This document shows, piece by piece, positions 1-8,208 of a DNA stretch of 64,000 nt. The position numbers were made by a program, and so were the translations under genes. How positions within the stretch are numbered: position 1 is the first letter of the stretch; the number at the start of each line of letters is the position of its first letter. The stretch is from Chloroflexota bacterium (GTDB lineage Bacteria; Chloroflexota; Dehalococcoidia; Lucifugimonadales; Lucifugimonadaceae), in contig PBDR01000001.1 of assembly GCA_002717385.1 (NCBI GenBank), positions 1 to 64,000 of the forward strand, read 5' to 3'. The notes beneath the pieces are model-generated. The model saw only the letters and a program-made list of their open reading frames with translations. It made no database searches and was not told the origin of the DNA.

Positions 1-416
1 TTATCTAAGGCGATTCCACTTGGGCGATTCAATTGCCCCTCTTGAATTCCATGAATACCCCATTGATTGATTACTTCACCTTCAATGGTAATTTTAGAAA
101 TTTTATGGGTACCTTCATCTACTATCAATAAATGCCCTGTAGAATTCTTGACCATAGCGGATGGCCATATAAATTCACCTTTTACTTTACTATCACCAGT
201 AGCTGTTGATCCACCCATCAAATTGAACGCACCTTTATCTTGATCTTGGAGCGTTAATCGGCGGATAAATACAACGCTGTCAAGCCTGCATATAATATGC
301 AATTCATTTGGATCATCACCAACCACTACGTTGATCGGGGCATTTGTTAAAACCCGCATACCAACCGTTTTCACGTATGGGTAACCTATCCTAAGCATTC
401 CATATGGTATTTTCAA
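1..416 (-). CDS. NHL-repeat (beta-propeller) protein, 3' end outside window
   Basis: This reading frame is open from a TTG at 416 to the window edge (138 codons) and is absent from the ORF track because it runs off the end. The TTG is preceded by a TAGGTAGGA ribosome-binding site. The translation contains an NHL-type blade (VDEGTHKISKIT, then a GIHG..EGQLNRPSGIALD segment), the typical G-x-LNxPxGIA signature of NHL/SMP-30-like six-bladed propellers. Such proteins are often secreted or act as lactonase-like enzymes or scaffolds, but the N-terminus here shows no signal peptide. The substrate is not predictable. Only the N-terminal part is visible, so total length and blade number are unknown. 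Confidence 0.7.
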   Translation of the reverse strand, partial: MKIPYGMLRIGYPYVKTVGMRVLTNAPINVVVGDDPNELHIICRLDSVVFIRRLTLQDQDKGAFNLMGGSTATGDSKVKGEFIWPSAMVKNSTGHLLIVDEGTHKISKITIEGEVINQWGIHGIQEGQLNRPSGIALD

Positions 417-612
417 TTTATCCTACCTAGTAAAAATTGATTTTGATGTTAAACCTAAAAGAGAATTCCTTTTTGAAAAATAATGAGAATATTATATGAT
501 AAGGATTAATTGACAGTACAACAAACTCTTTCAATATATCTGTTTGGGGTATTTATGGCATAGTAAAATGAAAATCAAGTGAAGTTAAAAAGGTAGTTTT
601 CAGTTCAAATCA

Positions 613-687
613 TGGAGCGGAAGAGGAGATTCGAACTCCCGACCCTCTCCTTGGCAAGGAGATGCTCTACCACTGAGCCACTTCCGC
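613..687 (-). tRNA. tRNA-Gly (anticodon GCC), CCA encoded
   Basis: The minus strand reads as a 75-nt cloverleaf. The acceptor arms are GCGGAAG and CTTCCGC with a T discriminator base and an encoded CCA at 613-615. There is a D-loop AGTGGTAGA, an anticodon loop CTTGCCAAG (anticodon GCC) on a CTCC/GGAG stem, and a T-arm with GGTTCGAAT-like sequence. All arms pair well. Confidence 0.96.
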
Positions 688-730
688 TCATTAAATATAG
701 ATTATATAAAAAACTTACAAATTCTGATAA

Positions 731-1744
731 TTAATCCGATACATGTACTAATAATTTACCGAAATTTTTTCCATTCATAAGATCTATAAATGTTTTTGGA
801 GCATTATCGAAACCTTCACGAATATCCTCTTTATATTTAAGCTTTCCGTCAGAAACCCAAGAAGAAAGCCTTGATAAAGCCTCTTCTTTTTCATCAGCCC
901 AATCGGATACCAACATACCCTGGATCTTAGATCTGGTTCTAATTAAAGTCCATAGATTTCTCGGACCTACTGATTGATCAACATCATTGTATTGAGAAAT
1001 TTGACCACACACTATTACTCTCCCATTTAATGCAATATTATTTATTGCTGCATCAGTTATAGGTCCACCAACATTGTCAAAATAAATATTTAATCCATTT
1101 GAACAATACTTTGAAAGTTTTTTTTCTATATCGTCAGTTTTGTAATTAATCCCAATATCGAATCCGAGATCATTAGTAATATAGTTAATTTTTTCATCTG
1201 ATCCTGCTATACCTATGACTTTGCAACCAGACATTTTTCCTATCTGCCCAACCACAGCTCCAACTGCTCCAGATGCTGCTGATATTACCAATGTATCACC
1301 AGGTACCGGTTTTCCGATTTTCAGTAAACCAAAATAAGCTGTAAGTCCAGGCATTCCCAAAATTCCCAATGAAGTTGAAATAGGAGCTGATTTAGAAGTA
1401 ATTTTTCTCACACTATATCCTTTTGCAACACCCCATTCTTGCCAACCAATATGAGAAGTTACTATGTCCCCTGTACTAATAGACTTATAATTACTTCTAA
1501 TAACTCTTCCTACTACTTCTCCGGTAATTATTTCTCCTATTTGAACTGGTGTGGAGTACGATTTAGCATCTCTTAACCTGCCTCTCATGTATGGATCAAG
1601 TGACATATATAAGGTTTTAATCAATATTTCGTCATGTTTAATTTCTGGAATTTCATTTACATTAATTTCAAAATCTGAATCTTTTGGATATCCAACAGGT
1701 CTATTTTTTAGTATCCACTGTCTATTTGTTGTTTCTAATGACAA
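731..1744 (-). CDS. Zinc-independent MDR oxidoreductase (curcumin/prostaglandin reductase-like)
   Basis: This is a medium-chain dehydrogenase/reductase of the NADPH-dependent alkenal/curcumin reductase type (CurA, leukotriene B4 12-hydroxydehydrogenase family), which reduces activated C=C bonds. The N-terminal part carries the family signature MSLDPYMRGRL. The Rossmann motif SAASGAVGAVVGQIGK sits mid-protein, followed by GIAGSDEK. No catalytic or structural zinc cysteine cluster is present. The ORF track starts at a TTG at 1756, but GGAG lies inside that extension and is six bases before an in-frame TTG at 1744, so I place the start there (about 337 aa, normal for the family). The physiological substrate is unknown. 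Confidence 0.88.
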   Translation of the reverse strand: MSLETTNRQWILKNRPVGYPKDSDFEINVNEIPEIKHDEILIKTLYMSLDPYMRGRLRDAKSYSTPVQIGEIITGEVVGRVIRSNYKSISTGDIVTSHIGWQEWGVAKGYSVRKITSKSAPISTSLGILGMPGLTAYFGLLKIGKPVPGDTLVISAASGAVGAVVGQIGKMSGCKVIGIAGSDEKINYITNDLGFDIGINYKTDDIEKKLSKYCSNGLNIYFDNVGGPITDAAINNIALNGRVIVCGQISQYNDVDQSVGPRNLWTLIRTRSKIQGMLVSDWADEKEEALSRLSSWVSDGKLKYKEDIREGFDNAPKTFIDLMNGKNFGKLLVHVSD

Positions 1745-1958
1745 AGTAATCTCCAATTTATTTTTCGAATAATAATTTCTTTTGCATGATTATTTTATAT
1801 AAAGAAAATTCTTTTTTATATTAAATTATTCTATTTGGAAAAAATTAATGAAAAATAGTTTATATTTTTCATTTGTTAGTGCTTAAAGGATGAGTTTTTT
1901 TTTATAATCTTCGTTTATATATATCATTTCTAGTTGAATAATTTATTGGAAGTATCAA

Positions 1959-3179
1959 ATGAAAATTACAGATTTAAAATGCGCAATTATAGGACAAAAC
2001 CCTGTAGTTAGGATCGTTACTGATGAGGGTATTGATGGGATAGGTGCTGCTGAAGGTTCAAAACCTTATTTGAAGCCTATGGTAATGTTTTATAAAGATA
2101 GCATCATCGGAAAAGATCCAACAGATGTTGAAAGAGTTATGCTCGGAATTCGTAAGATGGGTGCCTTTAAGCCTTGGGGGGCAGCTGTAAGTGCTATTGA
2201 AATGGCTTTATGGGATATAGCCGGAAAATCTGCCGGTGTGCCAGTATATAAATTATTAGGTGGAAAAGTTAGAGATAAAGTAAGGGTTTATAACGGTAGT
2301 AAAAGAGTTAAAATGACTGGAAATAAACCAGAAGATTATGCCCATAATATGAAAAAGATGCTTGAATTTCCAGAGAAATTTTCAATTATAAAACAAGGAA
2401 TTGCATTTCATGGAGATATGGCCAAAGATTTTCCTGATTACTATTATGGAAATCCGACAACTGCTACCCAAGTTTCAGACGATGGTTTTAGTATTAGAGA
2501 TGGTTCTTATAGAGGTTTAATCACCGAAAGAGGTTTTAATCATACTATTGAATGTATAGAAGCTATGAAAGATGCTCTAGGAGACAAAGTCGGGCTTGCT
2601 CTTGATGTTGGACCAGGAGTAACTGTACCTGATGCTTTGAAGTTAGCTAAAGCAGTTGAACATATGAATATTTTGTGGCTTGAAGATATGATAACAGGAG
2701 ATTATACCCCATATGTGCTAGCAGATCTTTATTCACAAGTTACTCCATATACAACAACTCCAATACATACTGGCGAACAAATTTATCTTAGACAAAATTT
2801 TAAGGATTTATTTGAAAAAAAAGCGGTTAATGTTGTTGGTCCTGATCCGGCAGATGTGGGAGGTATAGCAGAAATGAAATGGATTGCAGAATATGCTGAC
2901 TTGCATGGTATATTAATGGCACCTCATGGTACATTGGATGGTTTGATTGGTTTGGCTGCACATGTTCATCTTGGGGCAACTCTTCCACAAAATTATATAG
3001 CATTTGAATACCCAACCGGTAATCCTGATTGGTGGTATGAAATCGTGGATGGTCTACCTAATCCAATAGTTAAGGACAGTTATATTGAAGTTTGGGATTC
3101 TCCTGGATTAGGAATAACATTTAAGCGAGATTTAGCAGAAAAATATCTGAGAGAAGAAGATAAAGGCTTTTTTGATTAA
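1959..3179 (+). CDS. Enolase-superfamily (MR/MLE) dehydratase-like protein, paralog 1
   Basis: Mandelate racemase/muconate lactonizing enzyme family member of 406 aa. These enzymes abstract the proton alpha to a carboxylate using Mg2+, and many dehydrate sugar acids. The N-terminal capping domain contains ISAIEMALWDIAGKSAGVPVYKLLGGK-like sequence. Metal-ligand positions are visible as LALDVGPG (Asp), LWLEDM (Glu) and HTGEQ (Glu), and a later APHG supplies a candidate general acid/base His. The usual KxK barrel motif reads IIKQG here, and the D-x-H pattern of galactonate/mannonate dehydratases is replaced by DVG, so it belongs to another subgroup than the two paralogs at 38 and 44 kb. There is a GGAAG ribosome-binding site before the ATG. 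The gene stands alone beside tRNA-Phe. Confidence 0.88.
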   Translation: MKITDLKCAIIGQNPVVRIVTDEGIDGIGAAEGSKPYLKPMVMFYKDSIIGKDPTDVERVMLGIRKMGAFKPWGAAVSAIEMALWDIAGKSAGVPVYKLLGGKVRDKVRVYNGSKRVKMTGNKPEDYAHNMKKMLEFPEKFSIIKQGIAFHGDMAKDFPDYYYGNPTTATQVSDDGFSIRDGSYRGLITERGFNHTIECIEAMKDALGDKVGLALDVGPGVTVPDALKLAKAVEHMNILWLEDMITGDYTPYVLADLYSQVTPYTTTPIHTGEQIYLRQNFKDLFEKKAVNVVGPDPADVGGIAEMKWIAEYADLHGILMAPHGTLDGLIGLAAHVHLGATLPQNYIAFEYPTGNPDWWYEIVDGLPNPIVKDSYIEVWDSPGLGITFKRDLAEKYLREEDKGFFD

Positions 3180-3202
3180 TTAGGAATGTTATTTTTATTT
3201 GG

Positions 3203-3278
3203 TGGTGCCGAGAGGCAGAATCGAACTGCCGACACATGGATTTTCAGTCCATTGCTCTACCGACTGAGCTATCTCGGC
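3203..3278 (-). tRNA. tRNA-Phe (anticodon GAA), CCA encoded
   Basis: The minus strand gives a 76-nt cloverleaf: acceptor GCCGAGA paired with TCTCGGC, discriminator A and encoded CCA. The D-arm is AGCTCAGTCGGTAGAGC, the anticodon loop is ACTGAAAAT (anticodon GAA) and the T-arm is GGCAGTTCGATTCTGCC. All stems are complete. Confidence 0.97.
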
Positions 3279-3434
3279 CCTGATCGTATAAGGATATCGT
3301 AATTTGCGATAGTAAATCAATCAAGTTATATAAGGCTTTTTAGTGATAAAAACAAAAATATACATTGTTATAATTTATGTCTGATATCTATGAAAATATA
3401 ATTGTTTTTTTAAATTTCAACTCTAGGAGTATAC

Positions 3435-4403
3435 ATGCCACCTCTTATAATCGCATCTACTAAACCGCGAATGGGTAAAACTTCTTTAGTTGCGTCAATA
3501 GCACATATTTTAGGGTCAGAATCTTCTGATATCAAAATTGGTGTACTACCCAGTAATGAAAATGCACAAAAGGATATAGAAAATATAAAAAAATTATTAT
3601 CAAGAAAAAAAAGATGTCAAATTACCCAAGATTTTTTTATAGGTTCGAAGAATAAGAAAAAATCATTCTCTGATATTTTGAAATCTAAAGGTATTATAGA
3701 AGGTTCAGATGATGTTAGATCTAATATGTCTTTGGCTGAAGATCTTGATGGTAGAATTTTGTTGATAGTAAATTTTGGTGACGATATTATAAATATTGCA
3801 AAAAAATATAGAGATAGATTATTAGGGGTGATTGTTAATAATGTATCTAAACATCGAATCTGGAATATTGAGAATCAATTAATTCCAGAATTGAATAATA
3901 AAAAAATTAAATTTTTAGGTTGGATACCGGATGAACGTAAATTTTTAGCTCCATCTATTAGTGATGTTGTCAATCATTTAGATGGAGAATATGTAACCGA
4001 AAAATATAACGATAAAAATCTTCTTGATAATTTTTTAATAGGAGGTCTAGTATTAGACTGGGGTCCGACATACTTTTCTATACATGAAAAAACTGGTGTT
4101 ATTGTACGTGGAGATAGGCCTGATGTTCAGCTTGCCGCATTACATACGGAAAAAACGAAAGCGATTTTTTTAACTAAAGGTTTAAAACCTGTTGAATATG
4201 TTTTTTATGAAGCTCAACAATCGAAAATACCTCTGGTGGTGGTATCTGGAGATACTCACGATGTAGCAGAAAAACTAGAAGACTTGCAGCCAAAAATTGA
4301 TTTTAATCATAAAGAAAAATTGGATTATATGGTAAAGCTGGTTAAAGGTAACGTTGATATTAGTTTAATCATTAATGCTCTTGAGAAAACTCCTACAGGC
4401 TAA
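3435..4403 (+). CDS. P-loop / DRTGG-domain protein (phosphotransacetylase N-terminal-like)
   Basis: This 322-aa protein combines a BioD/MinD-like P-loop domain (STKPRMGKTSL near residue 8-18) with a C-terminal DRTGG domain (roughly residues 195-300, containing VIVRGDRPDVQLAAL and VVVSGDTHDVAEKLEDL). This is the architecture found at the N-terminus of long phosphate acetyltransferases and in free-standing regulators, but no acetyltransferase catalytic domain follows. A regulatory or sensor role is therefore inferred, and the ligand is unknown. An AGGAG site five bases before the ATG supports the start. pcrA begins 73 bp downstream on the same strand. Confidence 0.75.
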   Translation: MPPLIIASTKPRMGKTSLVASIAHILGSESSDIKIGVLPSNENAQKDIENIKKLLSRKKRCQITQDFFIGSKNKKKSFSDILKSKGIIEGSDDVRSNMSLAEDLDGRILLIVNFGDDIINIAKKYRDRLLGVIVNNVSKHRIWNIENQLIPELNNKKIKFLGWIPDERKFLAPSISDVVNHLDGEYVTEKYNDKNLLDNFLIGGLVLDWGPTYFSIHEKTGVIVRGDRPDVQLAALHTEKTKAIFLTKGLKPVEYVFYEAQQSKIPLVVVSGDTHDVAEKLEDLQPKIDFNHKEKLDYMVKLVKGNVDISLIINALEKTPTG

Positions 4404-4476
4404 TACAATTTTTTCTATCCAAAATTTTACGTCTAAAATAATTTCAGTATGAATTTATTTTTAGTAAAGTAGATAT

Positions 4477-6741
4477 ATGCCCAATATGTCAATAAAAAAA
4501 ACTATTCTTTCAGGCTTATCAGATAGACAAAAAGAGGCTGTTACGCATACTGAAGGACCATTATTGTTAATAGCTGGACCTGGTTCAGGAAAAACTAGAG
4601 TAATGGCTCATAGAGTAGCCTACTTAGTTGCTGTAAAAAAAATTCCTACGAATAATATTCTTGCTGTAACTTTTACCAATAAAGCTGCAAGAGAACTGAA
4701 AGAAAGATGCGAAAGATTAGTTAGTTATCAAAAAGAATTTTTACAAGTTCGAACATTTCATGGGTTTTGTTCTAGAATTTTGCGTTTTGAAGGTGAAAAT
4801 ATAGGTTTAAGTAGGGATTTTTCAATTTTTGATGAAGATGATCAGAAAAAAGTAATAAAAAGATCATTTGAAGATGAAAACATTGATATTAAACAACATT
4901 CTCCAGGGAAAATTATATCTGTGATATCAAAATTAAAAAATTCGATCATATCTCCTGAAAAATTTTCAAATGAGGTTACAAATTTTAGTGAAGAAATAAT
5001 ATCTAGAATTTTTTCTAGATATCAAGATATATTACTAAAATCTAACGCTGTTGATTTTGATGATTTATTATTAAAGACTTTTCATATTTTTGATGATAAT
5101 AAATATATTTTAGATAAATATTCTGATCTATATAGATATATTCAAATTGATGAATTTCAAGACACGAACCCGTTACAATTTAGAGTTACTAAATTGTTAT
5201 CTGATCAAAACCGTAATTTGTGTGTAGTTGGTGATCCTGATCAATCAATTTATTCTTGGAGATATGCAGATCCTACTAATTTAACTGAATTTAAAAAATC
5301 TTTTCCAGAGTCAACTACAATTACTCTCGATCAAAGTTATCGTTCTACCCAGAACATTCTTAATGCTGCTAATTCATTAATAAATAACAACTCTGCAAGA
5401 TCAGATAAAAATTTATGGACCAACAATGGTTCTGGAGGCAAATTAATCCTATATGAAACTAATTCGGAAGAGGATGAAGCTCGAATAGTATTAAATGAAA
5501 TTAAACGTTTAAATCAATCAGAAAATATACCTCTCGATGAAATTGCGATAATGTACCGAGTAAATGCTCAGTCAAGAAGTTTTGAAGTTATATGTAATCG
5601 ATTAGCTATTCGTTATAGATTAATAGGGGGAGTTAAATTTTATGATCGTCAAGAAGTAAAAGATATATTGGCATATTTAAGGTTAGTTAGCAATAAATCT
5701 GATGATACTGCTTTACTCAGAATTATTAATACTCCTCGTAGAGGAATATCCGATAGAACGGTTTCTGAGATTACAAGATTAGCTAGGGAAGAAGGTAGCA
5801 CTATATTTGAAATTATTTCTCTTATTAAAGAAGAAAAAATCAAAACTAATTTAATCCCCAGAGCAATTAAGAGTATCAGTGAATTTATTGAGTTAGTAAA
5901 TAATATATTTGAAGTTTCAAATCAAATGGATATTACTGATTTAATTAATTACATTATTGATAAAACTGAGTATCGTTCTTATTTAAGAAGAGACGAAGAA
6001 AAATCTATTACTAGGTTAGAGAATATTAATGAATTAATAGCCTCATCTGACCAATATATAGGTTTAGATTCTGATGTTCAATTGAGTAGCTTTTTAGAAA
6101 ATTTGGCTCTTGTATCTAGTGTAGATTTTCTAGAAACGGGAGATCAAATAGATTCTAATTCTGAAGAACTTACATTAATTACTTTACATCAAGCCAAAGG
6201 TTTGGAATATAAAGTTGTTTTTTTGGTAGGTTGTGAAGATGGTTTGCTGCCCCATATGATGAGTATTGGTGATATTGAAGCTTTAGAGGAAGAAAGAAGG
6301 ATTTGTTATGTTGGGATTACACGTGCTAAAAGTCACCTTTATTTTTCTTATTCAACTACTCGAATGTTTCGAGGTTCTTTTGGAGGACAAATTTTATCAC
6401 GATTTATAACTGAGATTCCCGAACATTTGATTGTCAGAAAACGTAATATGGGATATTCAAATTTTCATATGCCAGAAAATTCTGTTTCTTATAATAAAGA
6501 TAAATTGGATCTTAAAACTCAGAAAAATAGTAGATCTGAGAAATTAATATTTCTCACTGGTTCAAAAGTCAAACATGATATATTTGGAGAAGGAATAGTA
6601 ATGAAAAATTTTGGTGAGGATGGTGAAGTTTTATTTTCTAACTTTGGAATTAAAAAGTTAATGTGGAATTATGCTCCAATTATTTTATTGGAAGATCAAA
6701 ATGAAATTAACTTTATTGATCCAGAAATTGATTCAGCGTAA
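4477..6741 (+). CDS. pcrA: ATP-dependent DNA helicase, UvrD/PcrA family
   Basis: Superfamily 1A 3'-5' DNA helicase of 754 aa, the usual size for PcrA/UvrD, acting in nucleotide-excision and mismatch repair and in removing blocks at replication forks. Visible motifs in order are GPGSGKTR (Walker A, residue ~35), FTNKAARELKER (Ia), DEFQDTNPLQ (II), GDPDQSIYSWRYAD (III), QSYRST (IV), TLHQAKGLEYKVVFLVGCEDGLLPH (V) and VGITRAK (VI). The C-terminus ends with a Tudor-like segment (GSKVKHDIFGEGIV) characteristic of PcrA, which binds RNA polymerase. No key residue is missing. A small membrane protein gene follows after 5 bp, probably in the same transcript. Confidence 0.96.
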   Translation: MPNMSIKKTILSGLSDRQKEAVTHTEGPLLLIAGPGSGKTRVMAHRVAYLVAVKKIPTNNILAVTFTNKAARELKERCERLVSYQKEFLQVRTFHGFCSRILRFEGENIGLSRDFSIFDEDDQKKVIKRSFEDENIDIKQHSPGKIISVISKLKNSIISPEKFSNEVTNFSEEIISRIFSRYQDILLKSNAVDFDDLLLKTFHIFDDNKYILDKYSDLYRYIQIDEFQDTNPLQFRVTKLLSDQNRNLCVVGDPDQSIYSWRYADPTNLTEFKKSFPESTTITLDQSYRSTQNILNAANSLINNNSARSDKNLWTNNGSGGKLILYETNSEEDEARIVLNEIKRLNQSENIPLDEIAIMYRVNAQSRSFEVICNRLAIRYRLIGGVKFYDRQEVKDILAYLRLVSNKSDDTALLRIINTPRRGISDRTVSEITRLAREEGSTIFEIISLIKEEKIKTNLIPRAIKSISEFIELVNNIFEVSNQMDITDLINYIIDKTEYRSYLRRDEEKSITRLENINELIASSDQYIGLDSDVQLSSFLENLALVSSVDFLETGDQIDSNSEELTLITLHQAKGLEYKVVFLVGCEDGLLPHMMSIGDIEALEEERRICYVGITRAKSHLYFSYSTTRMFRGSFGGQILSRFITEIPEHLIVRKRNMGYSNFHMPENSVSYNKDKLDLKTQKNSRSEKLIFLTGSKVKHDIFGEGIVMKNFGEDGEVLFSNFGIKKLMWNYAPIILLEDQNEINFIDPEIDSA

Positions 6742-6746
6742 AAGAA

Positions 6747-7142
6747 GTGAAATTTTTTCTAGTTAAAAAATTTGACAGAGTTTATTCTTTATGTATCATT
6801 TCCTTTTTTTTATCATTAGTATCTTTCGTAGGATTATTTTTTTTCCCTTTATTCTACATTCAAAATACTATCGAATCTGATTCATATATATCGTTACTCA
6901 AACATGGTTCTTACTTATTGATTTTCATTGCAATTATTCCTGTAATATTTACCGGGATTTTATTATTGATAGTAGAAAAATATACTCCTCCTCATAAAAA
7001 CTCCAAAATAAACCTTTGGGTGACAAATTTATTTTTTTATTCGTATGTTTTTGTTGTTATTCCTTCATTTGGGATTCTATATTTGCCGTCGATTATTTTG
7101 CTAACGGGGGCTTCTGTAGCAGCAATAATTCCTAGAAAGTGA
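6747..7142 (+). CDS. Small multi-pass membrane protein, unknown function
   Basis: This 131-aa protein starts at a GTG five bases after the pcrA stop. It has about four hydrophobic helices: residues ~15-38, ~50-75, ~88-110 and ~112-128. Charged residues cluster at the N-terminus (KKFD) and in a short hydrophilic loop (EKYTPPHKNSKIN). I recognise no family motif. Tight spacing implies cotranscription with the helicase, but a functional link is not implied by the sequence. Confidence 0.6.
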   Translation: MKFFLVKKFDRVYSLCIISFFLSLVSFVGLFFFPLFYIQNTIESDSYISLLKHGSYLLIFIAIIPVIFTGILLLIVEKYTPPHKNSKINLWVTNLFFYSYVFVVIPSFGILYLPSIILLTGASVAAIIPRK

Positions 7143-7244
7143 CAATTTGTATTTAACGACGTTTGAGATTTTCTAATATTCGATCTTCTTATTTGATAGA
7201 GTAGAATCGTAATTTTCAAAAAATAATATCCATAGTAACCAAAA

Positions 7245-7745
7245 ATGAGTAAAAATTTACATAGTACCGTTATCACTGATGATATTAAGTCCTTTTTAAA
7301 CGCTGAATCAGAACCAGTATATTATCAAATTGAAAGACAGGCTATATATAATTTTTCTAATGCAACAGGAGATGAAAATTCTCTTTATAATGATGAGATT
7401 TTTGCCAGATCTAGTATCTATGGAACGTTGATTGTTCCGCCATTATTTATAAGATCACTTCGACCTATGAAATATGATCCATTATTTCCTGAACCCTTTT
7501 CTCATATTTTGGATGCAGGGAGTAAATTTTTTTTTATTCATCCTATTAGATTGGGAGATACAATTTGTGTGGTAAAAAAACTTGTAGATATTTTTGAAAA
7601 AGATGGAAAAATGGGAAAAATGTTATTTAGAAAAACAGAAATTACTTTCAAAAACCAGTTCGGTCAAGTTGCTGCGAAAGAATTTAATACAATAATTACA
7701 TATGGATATGGTGAGAAAGACCCAGGGATTGATGATCATGGATAA
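7245..7745 (+). CDS. FAS1-like / MaoC N-terminal-type dehydratase (hot-dog fold)
   Basis: A 166-aa hot-dog protein resembling the MaoC_dehydrat_N (FAS1-like) domain, found as one half of heterodimeric (R)-specific acyl-CoA hydratases. Recognisable segments are ERQAIYNFSNATGDENSLYNDEIFARSSIYGTLIVPPLF and the later IRLGDTICVVKKLVDIFEK. The gene overlaps the next MaoC gene by a few bases, and the two probably form a heterodimer hydrating or dehydrating a CoA thioester. A double-SDR gene follows directly, so the three may carry out consecutive hydratase and 3-hydroxyacyl dehydrogenase steps. The substrate is unknown. Confidence 0.8.
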   Translation: MSKNLHSTVITDDIKSFLNAESEPVYYQIERQAIYNFSNATGDENSLYNDEIFARSSIYGTLIVPPLFIRSLRPMKYDPLFPEPFSHILDAGSKFFFIHPIRLGDTICVVKKLVDIFEKDGKMGKMLFRKTEITFKNQFGQVAAKEFNTIITYGYGEKDPGIDDHG

Positions 7746-8205
7746 TAATCTGTTAGGTAGCTTTAAACCCAAAAGGTGGTTTGAAGAAATTAAGATTAAC
7801 CAAACATTGGATCCAGTGTATAAAATTGCTACAAAACAGCAACTTGTCATGTATGCGGGTGCTTCGAGAGATTTTGTTCCTATACATTATGATTATCAAG
7901 TTGCTCAAAATGCTGGTCACGATCAGGTGATTATTCATGGCGCATTAAAAACAGCTTGGCTATCTCAATTTGTTTCCCAATGGGCTGGTGTAAATTCATT
8001 TATTTTAGAACTTGAAGTTCAATACAGAGCAATAGATTTTCCAGGTGAAAAATTGATTTGTAATGGTAAAGTAGTAAAAAAAACACTCGGGGAATTTTAT
8101 GGGATTGTTGATATTGAAATTAATCTAGAAAAAGAAAATGGGCAAATTTCTGTTCCTGGGAAAGCTAAATTAGCTATTCCATCTAAAGAAAAAATTTTGG
8201 AGTAA
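7738..8205 (+). CDS. MaoC-family dehydratase (hot-dog fold)
   Basis: This second MaoC-like hydratase is the catalytic-type half of the pair. It contains MYAGASRDFVPIHYDYQVAQNAGHDQVIIHGALKTAW, the hydratase-2 region in which the Asp and His near DFVPIH are the usual catalytic pair. The ORF track starts at 7702, but AGGG at 7724-7727 sits ahead of ATGs at 7732 and 7738, so a start at 7738 (about 155 aa), overlapping the previous stop by 8 bp, is more likely. 7732 is the alternative. Overlap and order indicate translational coupling with the preceding FAS1-like subunit. Confidence 0.8.
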   Translation: MDNNLLGSFKPKRWFEEIKINQTLDPVYKIATKQQLVMYAGASRDFVPIHYDYQVAQNAGHDQVIIHGALKTAWLSQFVSQWAGVNSFILELEVQYRAIDFPGEKLICNGKVVKKTLGEFYGIVDIEINLEKENGQISVPGKAKLAIPSKEKILE

Positions 8206-8208
8206 AAA

